A stretch of 64,000 nt of DNA from JAKPAM01 sp047601745 (lineage in GTDB: Bacteria; Pseudomonadota; Gammaproteobacteria; Burkholderiales; Burkholderiaceae_E), in assembly GCA_047601745.1 (NCBI GenBank), contig JASGIS010000001.1:4464001-4528000 (forward strand), written 5' to 3'. The translations under genes were made by a program, and so were the position numbers. Below, in pieces: positions 9,583 to 20,481 of the stretch (positions are counted from its first letter, which is position 1; the number at the start of each line of letters is the position of its first letter). Below the pieces are notes generated by a model. It was given only the letters and a program-made list of their open reading frames with translations, was not told where the DNA came from and made no database searches.

Positions 9583-9709
9583 TCCGGCCCGCAGGCAGAA
9601 AACAACCGGCCCGGTAACGGGGCGTCGCGATCGGAGCCTTCGAGGGCATCAAAGGGCGTCGACGTTGAATTGCACGAGACAATTTGATGCCTGACTTGGC
9701 GATCCGTCG

Positions 9710-10729
9710 ATGAGCGTTCGTCTTGCGGTCGACTGCATGGGCGGCGACCACGGCCTGCCCGTCACCGTGCCGGCCGCGCTATCGTTCCTGCAGTCCCATC
9801 CGGATCATCGGCTGCTGCTCGTCGGGCGCGAACCCGAGGTCGCGGCGGCGCTGGCCAGGCATCGCCACGATCCCGCGGCCGTCGAGATCCGGCACGCGCC
9901 CGAGGTCGTCGACATGGACGAAGGGCCCGCGCAGGCGCTGCGCAGCAAGCGCCAGTCGTCGATGCGGATCGCCGTCGAACTGGTCAAGGCCGGCGAGGCC
10001 GACGCGGCGATCAGCGCCGGCAACACCGGCGCGCTGATGGCGATCTCGCGCTTCGTGCTGAAGATGCTCGAAGGCATCGAGCGGCCGGCGATCGCGTTCC
10101 AGGTTCCGAACCAGAAGGGTGGCACGACGACCGTGCTCGACCTGGGCGCCAACGTCGATTGCGAGCCGCAGCATTTCCTGCAGTTCGCGATCATGGGCGC
10201 CGCGCTGGTGACCGCGCTCGACGGCAAGGCCTCGCCGTCGATCGGCCTGCTGAACATCGGCGAAGAAGCGATCAAGGGCAACGAGACCGTCAAGCAGGCG
10301 GCCGAGCTGCTGCGCGCCAGCGGATTGAATTTCTACGGCAACGTCGAAGGCGACGACATCTACGGCGGCGCGTCGGACGTCGTCGTCTGCGACGGCTTCG
10401 TCGGCAACGTGATGCTCAAGACCTCCGAGGGCGTCGCCAAGATGCTCGGGGCGTTCATCCGCGAGGAGTTCGAGCGCAACTGGATGACCCGGCTGATGGC
10501 CGTGGCCGCCTACCCGGTGCTGCGCCGCTTCAAGAATCGCGTCGATCCGGGTCGCTATAATGGCGGCGGTCTGGTCGGCTTGCGCGGCGTGGTCATCAAG
10601 AGCCACGGTTCCGCGACGGCGGCTGCGTTCGAAGCCGCGATGCGACGGGCCAGCGACGCCGCCCGCAATCAATTGGTCCAGCGCATCGCCGACGCGTTGC
10701 CGTTGATCAAGACCCCAGAGAAAGGCTGA
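9710..10729 (+). CDS. plsX: Phosphate acyltransferase PlsX
   Basis: Makes acyl-phosphate from acyl-ACP and phosphate, the first step in acyl delivery to glycerol-3-phosphate in phospholipid synthesis. 339 residues starting MSVRLAVDCMGGDHG, with SAGNTGALMAISRFVL and VCDGFVGNVMLKTSEG, all PlsX signatures. It is a peripheral membrane enzyme. It lies 127 bases after rpmF and 9 bases before fabH, in the conserved rpmF-plsX-fabH order. Confidence 0.97.
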   Translation: MSVRLAVDCMGGDHGLPVTVPAALSFLQSHPDHRLLLVGREPEVAAALARHRHDPAAVEIRHAPEVVDMDEGPAQALRSKRQSSMRIAVELVKAGEADAAISAGNTGALMAISRFVLKMLEGIERPAIAFQVPNQKGGTTTVLDLGANVDCEPQHFLQFAIMGAALVTALDGKASPSIGLLNIGEEAIKGNETVKQAAELLRASGLNFYGNVEGDDIYGGASDVVVCDGFVGNVMLKTSEGVAKMLGAFIREEFERNWMTRLMAVAAYPVLRRFKNRVDPGRYNGGGLVGLRGVVIKSHGSATAAAFEAAMRRASDAARNQLVQRIADALPLIKTPEKG

Positions 10730-10738
10730 CACGACCGC

Positions 10739-11716
10739 ATGCCCCGCCACACGCGCATCCTCGGAACCGGAAGCGGCCTGCCGCCCCGGATTGTGACCAA
10801 TGCAGAGCTGGCCTCGGAGCTGGGCGCTCGCGGACTCGAGACCTCGGACGACTGGATCGTCGGGCGCACCGGCATCCGCCAGCGCCATCTGGCCGCGGCC
10901 GACGTCACCAGCAGCCAGCTCGCGACCGAGGCGGCCCGCAACGCGCTGCAGGCTGCCGGCCTCGGTCCGGCCGACATCGACCTGATCATCGTCGCCACGT
11001 CGACGCCCGACTACGTGTTCCCGAGCACCGCGTGCCTGGTGCAGAAGGCGTTGGGCGTCGAGCAGGGCGCGGCCTTCGACGTGCAGGCGGTCTGCGCGGG
11101 CTTCGTCTACGCGCTGGCGACCGCCGATTCGATGATCAAGACCGGGCTCGCGCAGCGCGCGCTGGTCATCGGCGCCGAAGTCTTCTCGCGCATCCTCGAC
11201 TGGAACGACCGCGGCACCTGCGTGCTGTTCGGCGACGGCGCCGGCGCGATCGTCCTCGGCGGGGCCGACGAGCCGGGGCTGCTCGCGGCGCGGCTGCACG
11301 CCGACGGCCGCCACGAATCGATCCTGCGTACCGCCGGCAACGTCAGCGGCGGCGCGATCGTCGGCCATCCGTTCCTGACGATGGACGGCCAGGCGGTGTT
11401 CAAACTCGCGGTGACGGTGCTCGACCAGGTCGGACGCGAAGTCGTCGAGCTGGCTGGCTTGCAGCTCGCCGACGTCGACTGGCTGATTCCGCACCAGGCC
11501 AACGTCCGGATCATGCAGGCGACGGCCAAGCGGCTCGGCATCCCGCCGTCCAAGGTCATCGTCACCGTCGACCGGCACGCGAACACCTCGGCCGCCTCGA
11601 TCCCGCTGGCGCTAGATGCCGGCGTGCGCGACGGCCGGATCCTGCCGGGCCAGCACGTGCTGATGGAAGGCGTCGGCGGCGGCTTCACGTGGGGCGCCGT
11701 GCTGGCGCGAATGTAA
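10739..11716 (+). CDS. fabH: Beta-ketoacyl-ACP synthase III
   Basis: Starts fatty-acid synthesis by condensing acetyl-CoA with malonyl-ACP. 325 residues. The active-site Cys is in FDVQAVCAGFVYAL, the His in WLIPHQANVRIM and the Asn in RHANTSAASIPLAL. N-terminal ILGTGSGLPPRIVTN and SDDWIVGRTGIRQR are typical. It follows plsX by 9 bases. About 150 bases separate it from fabD, with no separate gene there. Confidence 0.97.
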   Translation: MPRHTRILGTGSGLPPRIVTNAELASELGARGLETSDDWIVGRTGIRQRHLAAADVTSSQLATEAARNALQAAGLGPADIDLIIVATSTPDYVFPSTACLVQKALGVEQGAAFDVQAVCAGFVYALATADSMIKTGLAQRALVIGAEVFSRILDWNDRGTCVLFGDGAGAIVLGGADEPGLLAARLHADGRHESILRTAGNVSGGAIVGHPFLTMDGQAVFKLAVTVLDQVGREVVELAGLQLADVDWLIPHQANVRIMQATAKRLGIPPSKVIVTVDRHANTSAASIPLALDAGVRDGRILPGQHVLMEGVGGGFTWGAVLARM

Positions 11717-11868
11717 ACGGCCGACGAAGCCGATCGGTCGGCGTCCGCCGCTCGGGCCCCCGGCGGCAGGGGACGCCCGGCGGACGGCGATCGCGGCCAT
11801 GACAACGACAACGACCCTTCCGGCGCGCGGCGCCGCGAAGGGCAGGCAGCCAGGGAGGTGGCGCTCTG

Positions 11869-12813
11869 ATGAGTCTCGCATTCGTCTTTCCCGGACAGGG
11901 ATCCCAAGCGGTCGGCATGCTCGACGCGTTCGCCGACGTGCCCGTCGTCGCCTCGCTATTGGCGACGGCCAACGAAGCGCTCGGCGAAGACCTCGCGGGC
12001 CTGATCGCTCGCGGTCCGGCCGAGCAACTGGCGCTGACCGTCAACACGCAGCCGGCGATGCTGGTCGCCGGCCTCGCGTGTTTCGAGGCCTGGCGCGCGG
12101 CGGGCGGCCCCGATCCGGTCGCCGTCGCCGGCCACAGCCTGGGCGAATACACGGCGCTGACGGCCGCGGGCGCGATGACGCCGGCCGCCGCGGTCGCGTT
12201 GGTGCGGCTGCGCGCGCAGGCGATGCAGGACGCCGTGCCGGTCGGCACCGGCGCGATGGCGGCGATCCTCGGCCTCGACGACGATGCGGTGCGCCAGGCC
12301 TGCGCGAACGCGATGGCCGCCGCCCCGGGCGAGGTCGTCGAGGCCGTCAACTTCAACGCGCCGGCGCAGGTCGTCATCGCCGGTCATAAGGGCGCGGTCG
12401 AACGCGCGTGCGAACAGGCCAAGGCGCTGGGCGCCAAGCGGGCGCTGCCGCTGCCGGTTTCGGCGCCGTTCCATTCGTCGCTGCTCGAGCCGGCGGGCGC
12501 CAAGCTGCGCGACGCGCTGGCGAAGGTCGAACTGAAGTCCCCCGCGTGGCCGCTGGTCAACAACGTCGACGTCGCGGCGCCGACGGATCCGGCGGCGATC
12601 CGCGATGCGCTGGTGCGCCAGGCCTACGGCCCGGTGCGCTGGGTCGAGGTCGTTCGCAAGCTGGCCGGCATGGGCGTGACGCGCGTGATCGAGTTCGGCC
12701 CGGGCAAGGTGCTAAGCGGCCTGACGTCGCGGATCGACAAGTCGCTGAAGGGGCACGCCGTCTACGACCAGGCGTCGCTGCAGGCGGTGCTGGCCGAAGT
12801 CCGCGGCGCCTGA
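11869..12813 (+). CDS. fabD: Malonyl-CoA:ACP transacylase
   Basis: Transfers malonyl from CoA to ACP for chain extension. 314 residues starting MSLAFVFPGQGSQAVGML. The nucleophile Ser is in VAGHSLGEYTALTAAGA and the catalytic His in PVSAPFHSSLLEPA. The length and motifs are standard. It is followed by fabG after 43 bases. Confidence 0.97.
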   Translation: MSLAFVFPGQGSQAVGMLDAFADVPVVASLLATANEALGEDLAGLIARGPAEQLALTVNTQPAMLVAGLACFEAWRAAGGPDPVAVAGHSLGEYTALTAAGAMTPAAAVALVRLRAQAMQDAVPVGTGAMAAILGLDDDAVRQACANAMAAAPGEVVEAVNFNAPAQVVIAGHKGAVERACEQAKALGAKRALPLPVSAPFHSSLLEPAGAKLRDALAKVELKSPAWPLVNNVDVAAPTDPAAIRDALVRQAYGPVRWVEVVRKLAGMGVTRVIEFGPGKVLSGLTSRIDKSLKGHAVYDQASLQAVLAEVRGA

Positions 12814-12856
12814 GCGGCACCGCGGACGGCGTGATCCATCCATTCGAGGAAGCCTG

Positions 12857-13600
12857 ATGAATCTGGACAATCAAGTGGCGCTGGTGACCGGCGCCTCGCG
12901 GGGCATCGGTCACGCGATCGCGCTCGAGCTGGCGCGCCAGGGGGCCACCGTCGTCGGTACCGGCACCAGCGAGGCGAGCGCGGCGCGCTTCGGCGAGGCG
13001 CTGGCGGCGGCCGGCGGCAAGGGCCGCGGGCTCGTGCTCGACGTCGCCGACGCGGCGGCCTGCGAGGCGGCCGTCGACGCGGTCCAAAAGGAATTCGGCG
13101 GCCTGTCGATCCTCGTCAACAACGCCGGCATCACGCGCGACAACCTGTCGATGCGGATGAAGGACGACGAATGGAACAGCGTCATCGACACCAATCTGAC
13201 GGCGGTGTTCCGGCTGTCGCGGCTCGTCATGCGCGGCATGATGAAGGCGCGTTACGGCCGCATCGTCAACGTCACGTCGGTCATCGGTTCGAGCGGCAAT
13301 GCCGGGCAGGCGAACTACGCGGCCGCCAAGGCCGGCGTCGCCGGCTTGAGCAAATCGCTGGCGCGCGAACTCGGCTCGCGTGCGATCACCGTCAACTGCG
13401 TCGCGCCGGGGTTCATCGATACCGACATGACGCGCGCGCTGAGCGAGGCGCAGACCAGCGGCCTGGCGCAACAGATCCCGCTCGGACGGCTCGGCCAGCC
13501 CGAGGACATCGCCGCCGCGGTGGCGTTTCTCGCGTCGCCGCAGGCCGGCTACATCACCGGCGTGACGCTGCACGTCAACGGCGGGATGTACATGGAGTAA
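12857..13600 (+). CDS. fabG: 3-oxoacyl-ACP reductase
   Basis: NADPH-dependent reductase of the elongation cycle. 247-residue short-chain dehydrogenase with the TGASRGIGHAIALELA nucleotide-binding motif, NNAGITRDNL, and the Ser-Tyr-Lys catalytic set in VTSVIGSSGNAGQANYAAAK. It ends with the typical GVTLHVNGGMYM. It lies between fabD and acpP. Confidence 0.97.
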   Translation: MNLDNQVALVTGASRGIGHAIALELARQGATVVGTGTSEASAARFGEALAAAGGKGRGLVLDVADAAACEAAVDAVQKEFGGLSILVNNAGITRDNLSMRMKDDEWNSVIDTNLTAVFRLSRLVMRGMMKARYGRIVNVTSVIGSSGNAGQANYAAAKAGVAGLSKSLARELGSRAITVNCVAPGFIDTDMTRALSEAQTSGLAQQIPLGRLGQPEDIAAAVAFLASPQAGYITGVTLHVNGGMYME

Positions 13601-13719
13601 GTTCCGCCGATTCGTTACTGTTACAATTCGCCGCCGGTCGCGATGGCCGGCCTGATCAACATCGGTTCGCCGCAGTCGCCACGTTCTCGTGGTCCGGCGG
13701 ATCGCGACGAGGAGTGATA

Positions 13720-13959
13720 ATGGAAAACATCGAACAACGCGTGAAGAAGATCGTCGCCGAACAACTCGGCGTCAACGAAGCCGATATCAAGATCGAGTCG
13801 TCGTTCATCGACGACCTCGGTGCCGATTCGCTGGACACGGTCGAGCTGGTGATGGCGCTCGAAGACGAGTTCGAGACCGAGATCCCGGACGAGGAAGCCG
13901 AGAAGATCACGACGGTTCAGCAAGCGATCGATTACGTGAAGAACAACAGCAAGGCCTGA
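13720..13959 (+). CDS. acpP: Acyl carrier protein of fatty-acid synthesis
   Basis: 79 residues. The phosphopantetheine attachment Ser37 lies in DDLGADSLDTVELVMALE, a fully conserved AcpP signature, and the protein is highly acidic. A GAGGAG-like ribosome site precedes the ATG. This is the housekeeping carrier. Two further, very different carriers occur in the island at 47072 and 61110. Confidence 0.98.
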   Translation: MENIEQRVKKIVAEQLGVNEADIKIESSFIDDLGADSLDTVELVMALEDEFETEIPDEEAEKITTVQQAIDYVKNNSKA

Positions 13960-13991
13960 AGCGGCCGGGCTGAGCGTTCCGGAGAGCCACA

Positions 13992-15227
13992 GTGAGTAAA
14001 CGTCGCGTCGTCGTCACGGGACTGGGCATCATCTGTCCGATCGGCAACGACATCCCCAGCGCGTGGGAGAACGCCGTCGCAGGCCAGTCCGGCGTCGAGA
14101 AGATCACCCGCTTCGATCCGTCGGCCTTGCCCGTGCACTTCGCCGGGCAGGTCAAGGACTTCGATATCGCCGCCTACATGCCTGCCAAAGAGGCGCGGCA
14201 TTTCGATACGTTCATCCATTACGGCATCGCCGCGGGCCTGCAGGCCCTGCGCGACGCTGGGTTGACGGTCGACGAATCGAATGCGGACCGCGTGGGTGTC
14301 ATGGTCGGCTCCGGCATCGGCGGCCTGCCGCTGATCGAGGAGCAGCACACCGAGTACACGAACCGCGGTCCTCGCCGGATCTCGCCGTTCTTCGTGCCGG
14401 GGACGATCGTCAACCTGATCTCCGGCCAACTGTCGATCCTGTGCGGCGCCAAGGGGCCGAACCTGGCGATCGCGACGGCCTGCACGACCGGCCTGCACAA
14501 CATCGGCGAGGCCGGCCGCTTGATCGAATACGGCGATGCCGACGTGATGATCGCCGGCGGTGCCGAATCGACGATCTCGCCGCTGGGCGTCGGCGGCTTC
14601 ACGTCGATGCGCGCGCTGTCGACGCGCAACGACGATCCGAAGACCGCCTCGCGGCCGTGGGACAAGGACCGCGACGGTTTCGTCCTCGGCGAGGGCGGCG
14701 GCGCGATGGTGCTCGAAGAGTACGAGCATGCGCGCAAGCGCGGCGCGCGCATCTACGCCGAGCTGAGCGGCTTCGGCATGAGTGCCGACGCGCACCACAT
14801 CACGGCGCCGGACACCGACGGCCCGCGCCGCAGCATGCTGATAGCGATGCGGCATGCGGGCATCAACGCCGACCAGATCGGCTACCTGAACGCGCACGGG
14901 ACGTCGACGCCGCTGGGCGACAAGAACGAGACCGACGCGATCAAGATCGCGCTCGGCGAGACCGCCGCGCGCAAGCTGGTCGTCAACTCGACGAAGTCGA
15001 TGACCGGCCACCTGCTCGGCGGTGCCGGGGGGATCGAATCGGTCTTCACCGTGTTGGCCGTGCATCACCAGGTGTCGCCGCCGACGATCAACATCTTCAA
15101 CCAGGATCCCGAGTGCGACCTGGATTACTGCGCGAACGAAGCGCGGCGGATGAAGATCGACTACGCGCTGAAGAACTCGTTCGGGTTCGGCGGGACCAAC
15201 GGCACGCTGGTCTTCAAACGCGTCTGA
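13992..15227 (+). CDS. fabF: Beta-ketoacyl-ACP synthase II
   Basis: Elongating condensing enzyme, 411 residues. The active-site Cys is in IATACTTGLHNIGEA. The two His are in YLNAHGTSTPLGDKNE and NSTKSMTGHLLGGAG. The GTG start at 13992 (GTGAGTAAACGTCGC) has a GGAGAG ribosome site. It is the last fatty-acid gene of the operon; in related genomes rpoE and rse genes follow, but here a short membrane protein and mucD follow. Confidence 0.97.
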   Translation: MSKRRVVVTGLGIICPIGNDIPSAWENAVAGQSGVEKITRFDPSALPVHFAGQVKDFDIAAYMPAKEARHFDTFIHYGIAAGLQALRDAGLTVDESNADRVGVMVGSGIGGLPLIEEQHTEYTNRGPRRISPFFVPGTIVNLISGQLSILCGAKGPNLAIATACTTGLHNIGEAGRLIEYGDADVMIAGGAESTISPLGVGGFTSMRALSTRNDDPKTASRPWDKDRDGFVLGEGGGAMVLEEYEHARKRGARIYAELSGFGMSADAHHITAPDTDGPRRSMLIAMRHAGINADQIGYLNAHGTSTPLGDKNETDAIKIALGETAARKLVVNSTKSMTGHLLGGAGGIESVFTVLAVHHQVSPPTINIFNQDPECDLDYCANEARRMKIDYALKNSFGFGGTNGTLVFKRV

Positions 15228-15245
15228 ATCCGCAGGCGAGGCGCG

Positions 15246-15920
15246 ATGAGTCTCGCCGTGACGATCGGGCTCGGTGCCCGGTCGCGACAATCGCGGATCC
15301 TGCGCGGATCGGCATGGGGGCTCGTGCTGCTCGGCTGCGGCCTGGCCGCCGCGGCGGTCTGGCAAGGCTTCGCCGATACGCCGCCGGCCGGCACGCCGGC
15401 GGCCGATCACCATGCACCGTGGCGGGCGGCGGTCGCGATGCTCGCGAGCCTGGCCGTCTGTCTCGCGCTGTCGTGGCGCCAGCGCCGAACCGGGCACGCG
15501 CTGTCGTGGTACCGGCGTCGAGCCGGGCACGCGCTGTCGTGGCACCGGCGTCGAGCCGGGCACGAGCTGCCACGGGACCGGCGTCGGGCTGGGCGCCGGC
15601 TGGCAGGCGAGACCGGCGGCGATTTCGACCGCGGCTGGCTCGTCATCGATGAAGCCGGAGCGGCCGGGTGGCGGCGCGACGCGTCGGTCGGCGTCGCGCC
15701 GTTGGCGCTGCGCGACGCTTACCTCGGGCGAACGCTGATCTCGCTGCGCTTCGCGGCTGCCGATCCGCCGGTCGGGACGGCGACGCGGGCCGTGCCGGGC
15801 GTCGCCCGGTCGCTGCATCTGCTGCTGGCCCGCGATGCGGTGCCGGCCGATCAGTGGCGGCGATTGCGGGTCTGGGCCCTGTGGCGCCAGCGCGGAGGGC
15901 GCGATGGCGTCGTTCTATAA
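15246..15920 (+). CDS. Membrane protein of unknown function with internal repeats
   Basis: 224 residues, not confidently recognised. The N-terminus has two hydrophobic segments (about residues 20-40 and 58-78) joined by a short Pro/Ala/His linker. Then comes a strongly basic repeat of the form GHALSWxRRRA, encoded by 33-base tandem repeats, and a soluble C-terminal part with GWLVIDEAG, PLALRDAYLG, LISLRFA and DQWRRLRVWALWRQ. The C-terminal half resembles the small membrane proteins found between fabF and rpoE in other betaproteobacteria. It lies 18 bases after fabF and ends at the TATAAT upstream of mucD. Confidence 0.7.
   Translation: MSLAVTIGLGARSRQSRILRGSAWGLVLLGCGLAAAAVWQGFADTPPAGTPAADHHAPWRAAVAMLASLAVCLALSWRQRRTGHALSWYRRRAGHALSWHRRRAGHELPRDRRRAGRRLAGETGGDFDRGWLVIDEAGAAGWRRDASVGVAPLALRDAYLGRTLISLRFAAADPPVGTATRAVPGVARSLHLLLARDAVPADQWRRLRVWALWRQRGGRDGVVL
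15458..15590 (+). repeat. 33-bp in-frame tandem repeat, about four imperfect copies
   Basis: The string CGGGCACGCGCTGTCGTGG occurs at 15491 and again at 15524, with a diverged form at 15557, giving a 33-base period. Partial copies flank it. The unit encodes an 11-residue basic motif (GHALSWxRRRA). The period keeps frame. Confidence 0.85.
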
Positions 15921-15996
15921 TGGCAGGTTGACTTGCCGTCTGCCGGTCGCCGCGGGGGCGAGCCGGGCGAGTCGCCGTCAACGGAGTCTGCTCGAC

Positions 15997-17481
15997 ATGA
16001 ACAAACTGTTGTGGATGCTGGCCCTCGTCGTTTCGCTCGGCGCCGTGGCGCCGTTCGACGAGGCCCGGGCGCAGTCGACGGTCACGCTGCCGGATTTCGC
16101 CGACCTCGTCGAGCGGGTCGGGCCGGCCGTCGTCAACATCCGGACGACCGAGCGGCTGAAGGCCGATCGCGGCGGACGCCAGGGGCCGCAGATCCCGTTG
16201 CCCGAGGGGCTGGACGAGAACGATCCGTTCTACGAGTTCTTCCGCCGCTTCTTCCCGCCGCGTTCGCAGCAACCGTCTCCGAACGGTCCGCGGGGCGGCG
16301 GCAGCGAGCAGGAAGTGCCGCGCGGCGTCGGATCGGGTTTCATCATCTCGCCCGACGGCTACGTGATGACCAACCATCACGTCGTCGACGGCGCCGACGA
16401 GATCTACGTGACGCTGACCGACAAGCGCGAGTTCAAGGGCAAGCTGATCGGATCGGACAAGCGCACCGACGTCGCGCTGGTCAAGATCGAGGCGTCGAAC
16501 CTGCCGCGGGCGACGCTGGGCGATCCGAACAAGGTGCGCGTCGGCGAATGGGTACTGGCGATCGGCTCGCCGTTCGGGCTCGACAACACGGTGACGGCCG
16601 GCATCGTGTCGGCCAAGGGCCGCGACACCGGTGACTATCTGCCGTTCATCCAGACCGACGTCGCCGTCAATCCGGGCAACTCGGGCGGGCCGCTGATCAA
16701 CACGCACGGCGAGGTGATCGGCATCAACTCGCAGATCTACAGCCGCACCGGCGGATTCATGGGCATCTCGTTCGCGATCCCGATCGACGAGGCGACCCGC
16801 GTCACCGACCAGCTCAAGGCCAACGGCCGCGTCGTCCGCGGTCGCATCGGCGTCAGCATCGCCGAGGTCACGAAGGACGTCGCCGATCCGCTCGGCCTGC
16901 CGCGCGCGGCGGGCGCCCAGGTGCGCAGCGTCGAGGAGGGCGGTCCGGCCGAGAAGGGCGGGATCGAGGTCGGCGACATCATCCAGAAGTTCGACGGCAA
17001 ATCCGTCGAGCGCTCGACCGATCTGCCGCGGATGGTCGGCAACACCAAGCCCGGCACGCGCGTGACGGTGCAGGTCTGGCGCAAAGGCGCGCAAAAGGAC
17101 CTGAACCTCACGGTGGCCGAGCTCGAGGCCGACAAGACCGCGCGCGCCGCGCCGGCCAAGCCGGGCTCCGGCGGCGGCTCGGGCACGCCGACGGTCAACG
17201 CGATGGGGCTGGTCGTGTCCGACCTGACCGACGAGCGCAAGGCGCAACTGCGCATCAAGAACGGCGTGCTCGTCGACTCGTCCGAAGGCGCGGCGGCCCG
17301 CTCCGGCATCCGCCCGGGCGACGTCATCATGGCGCTGGACAACCAGGACGTGATCAGCGCCCGGCAGTTCAACGACCTGGTCGCCAAGCTCGACAAGAAC
17401 AAGACCAGCGTCGCGCTGGTGCGCCGCGGCGACAGTGCGTCGTTCGTGCCGATCCGGCCGTTGGCCCAGCAGCCTCGTTGA
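15997..17481 (+). CDS. mucD: Periplasmic serine protease MucD/DegP-like
   Basis: HtrA-family protease/chaperone of the periplasm, 494 residues. A signal peptide (MNKLLWMLALVVSLGAVAP..., cleavage near ARAQS) is followed by the trypsin-like domain with His in MTNHHVVDGADE, Asp in KRTDVALVK and Ser in NPGNSGGPLINTHG, then two PDZ domains (about residues 275-360 and 400-490). A TATAAT lies at 15916-15921. mucD normally ends an rpoE-rse operon; here that upstream part is absent. Upstream in-frame ATGs are ignored because the signal peptide fixes the start. Confidence 0.95.
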   Translation: MNKLLWMLALVVSLGAVAPFDEARAQSTVTLPDFADLVERVGPAVVNIRTTERLKADRGGRQGPQIPLPEGLDENDPFYEFFRRFFPPRSQQPSPNGPRGGGSEQEVPRGVGSGFIISPDGYVMTNHHVVDGADEIYVTLTDKREFKGKLIGSDKRTDVALVKIEASNLPRATLGDPNKVRVGEWVLAIGSPFGLDNTVTAGIVSAKGRDTGDYLPFIQTDVAVNPGNSGGPLINTHGEVIGINSQIYSRTGGFMGISFAIPIDEATRVTDQLKANGRVVRGRIGVSIAEVTKDVADPLGLPRAAGAQVRSVEEGGPAEKGGIEVGDIIQKFDGKSVERSTDLPRMVGNTKPGTRVTVQVWRKGAQKDLNLTVAELEADKTARAAPAKPGSGGGSGTPTVNAMGLVVSDLTDERKAQLRIKNGVLVDSSEGAAARSGIRPGDVIMALDNQDVISARQFNDLVAKLDKNKTSVALVRRGDSASFVPIRPLAQQPR

Positions 17482-17498
17482 CGAGCACACAGGCCTCG

Positions 17499-19288
<1,790 letters not shown>

Positions 19289-19289
<1 letters not shown>

Positions 19290-20083
19290 TGAATTTCGCG
19301 CTGCTGCTGTTCGTGCTGCTGGTGATCACCGGCCTGGCCTGGATTCTCGACAAGATCGTACTGGCGCCGCGGCGCCGCCTGGCCGGGGCGACCGGGCAGC
19401 CGTGGTGGATCGAATACACGGCCGGCCTGTTTCCGGTGATCCTGATCGTCTTCGTGCTGCGCTCGTTCGTTGCCGAGCCGTTCAAGATCCCGTCCGGGTC
19501 GATGATGCCGACGCTGCTGGTCGGCGACCTGATCCTCGTGAACAAGTTCACGTACGGCGTGCGCCTGCCGATCCTGAACACCAAGATCATCGACGTCGGC
19601 TCGCCGCAGCGCGGCGACGTCATGGTGTTCCGCTACCCGAAGGACACGTCGCTCGACTACATCAAGCGCGTGGTCGGCGTGCCCGGCGACACCGTGTCGT
19701 TCCAGGAAGGGCGCCTGTCGGTCAACGGCCAGCCGGTCCCGCTGTCGCCGAACGGCGAATTCTATGACAGCGAGCGTCTTTCCTATTACACTCAATATTC
19801 AGAGAAGTTGGGAACAGTCGAGCATAAGATACTGACAAACCTCGATAAACCCTTGAACATCGACCCGATGTTGCCGTTTCCCCACCAGGATCAATGCCAG
19901 TACGGCCGGACCGGCGTGACCTGTGTCGTGCCGCCCGGACACTATTTCATGATGGGCGACAATCGGGACAATAGCCTCGACAGCCGGTTTTGGGGGTTCG
20001 TTCCCGAACGGAATATAGTTGGCAAAGCGTTTTTCGTCTGGATGAACCTCGGCGATCTGAGTCGGATCGGAAGGTTCCATTGA
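19289..20083 (+). CDS. lepB: Signal peptidase I
   Basis: Cleaves signal peptides of exported proteins at the outer face of the inner membrane. 264 residues with two N-terminal membrane segments (FALLLFVLLVITGLAWIL and GLFPVILIVFVLRSFVA). The nucleophile Ser is in PSGSMMPTLLVGDLI and the Lys base in DTSLDYIKRVVGVPGD; the late GDNRDNSLDSR box is present. A stretch at about 19765-19870 uses A/T-ending codons unlike the flanks. Coupled to lepA. Confidence 0.96.
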
Positions 20084-20096
20084 AGCGATCCCAGCT

Positions 20097-20468
20097 ATGA
20101 TTCAAGGCCGTTTTCCGCTCAGGTCCGCGCAACGCGGGATGGGACTGATCAGCCTGCTGATCGCCGGCGTCATCGTCGGCTTCGTGATCATCGTCGGGAT
20201 GCAGGTGTTTCCGACGACCAAAGAGTTCTTCGCGATCCGCAAGGCCGTGCAGCGTGCGGCGCAGGAGGGCGGCGGTTCGATCGCCGACATCCAGCGCAGC
20301 TTCGACAAGGCCGCGCAGATCGACGATTTCACGGCCATCTCGGGCAAGGATCTGATCATCCGCAAGGTCGGCGACAAGATGCAGGTCGACTTCGCGTACG
20401 AGAAACGGATCCCGCTGTTCGGGCCGGCCAGCCTGCTGCTCGACTACCGGGGCAGCGCAACACAATGA
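20097..20468 (+). CDS. DUF4845 membrane protein
   Basis: 123 residues with one N-terminal membrane segment (GMGLISLLIAGVIVGFVIIV) preceded by a basic stretch, resembling a type II pilin-like leader, and a small periplasmic domain (VQRAAQEGGGSIADIQRSF). DUF4845 proteins lie between lepB and rnc in most betaproteobacteria. Their function is not known. The 13-base gap to lepB and 13-base gap to rnc indicate one operon. Confidence 0.88.
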   Translation: MIQGRFPLRSAQRGMGLISLLIAGVIVGFVIIVGMQVFPTTKEFFAIRKAVQRAAQEGGGSIADIQRSFDKAAQIDDFTAISGKDLIIRKVGDKMQVDFAYEKRIPLFGPASLLLDYRGSATQ

Positions 20469-20481
20469 GGAAGTCTCGCGG

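Noticed and set aside
10553..10560. TATAAT-like string inside plsX
   Set aside because: Within the coding region with no -35 partner; coincidence.
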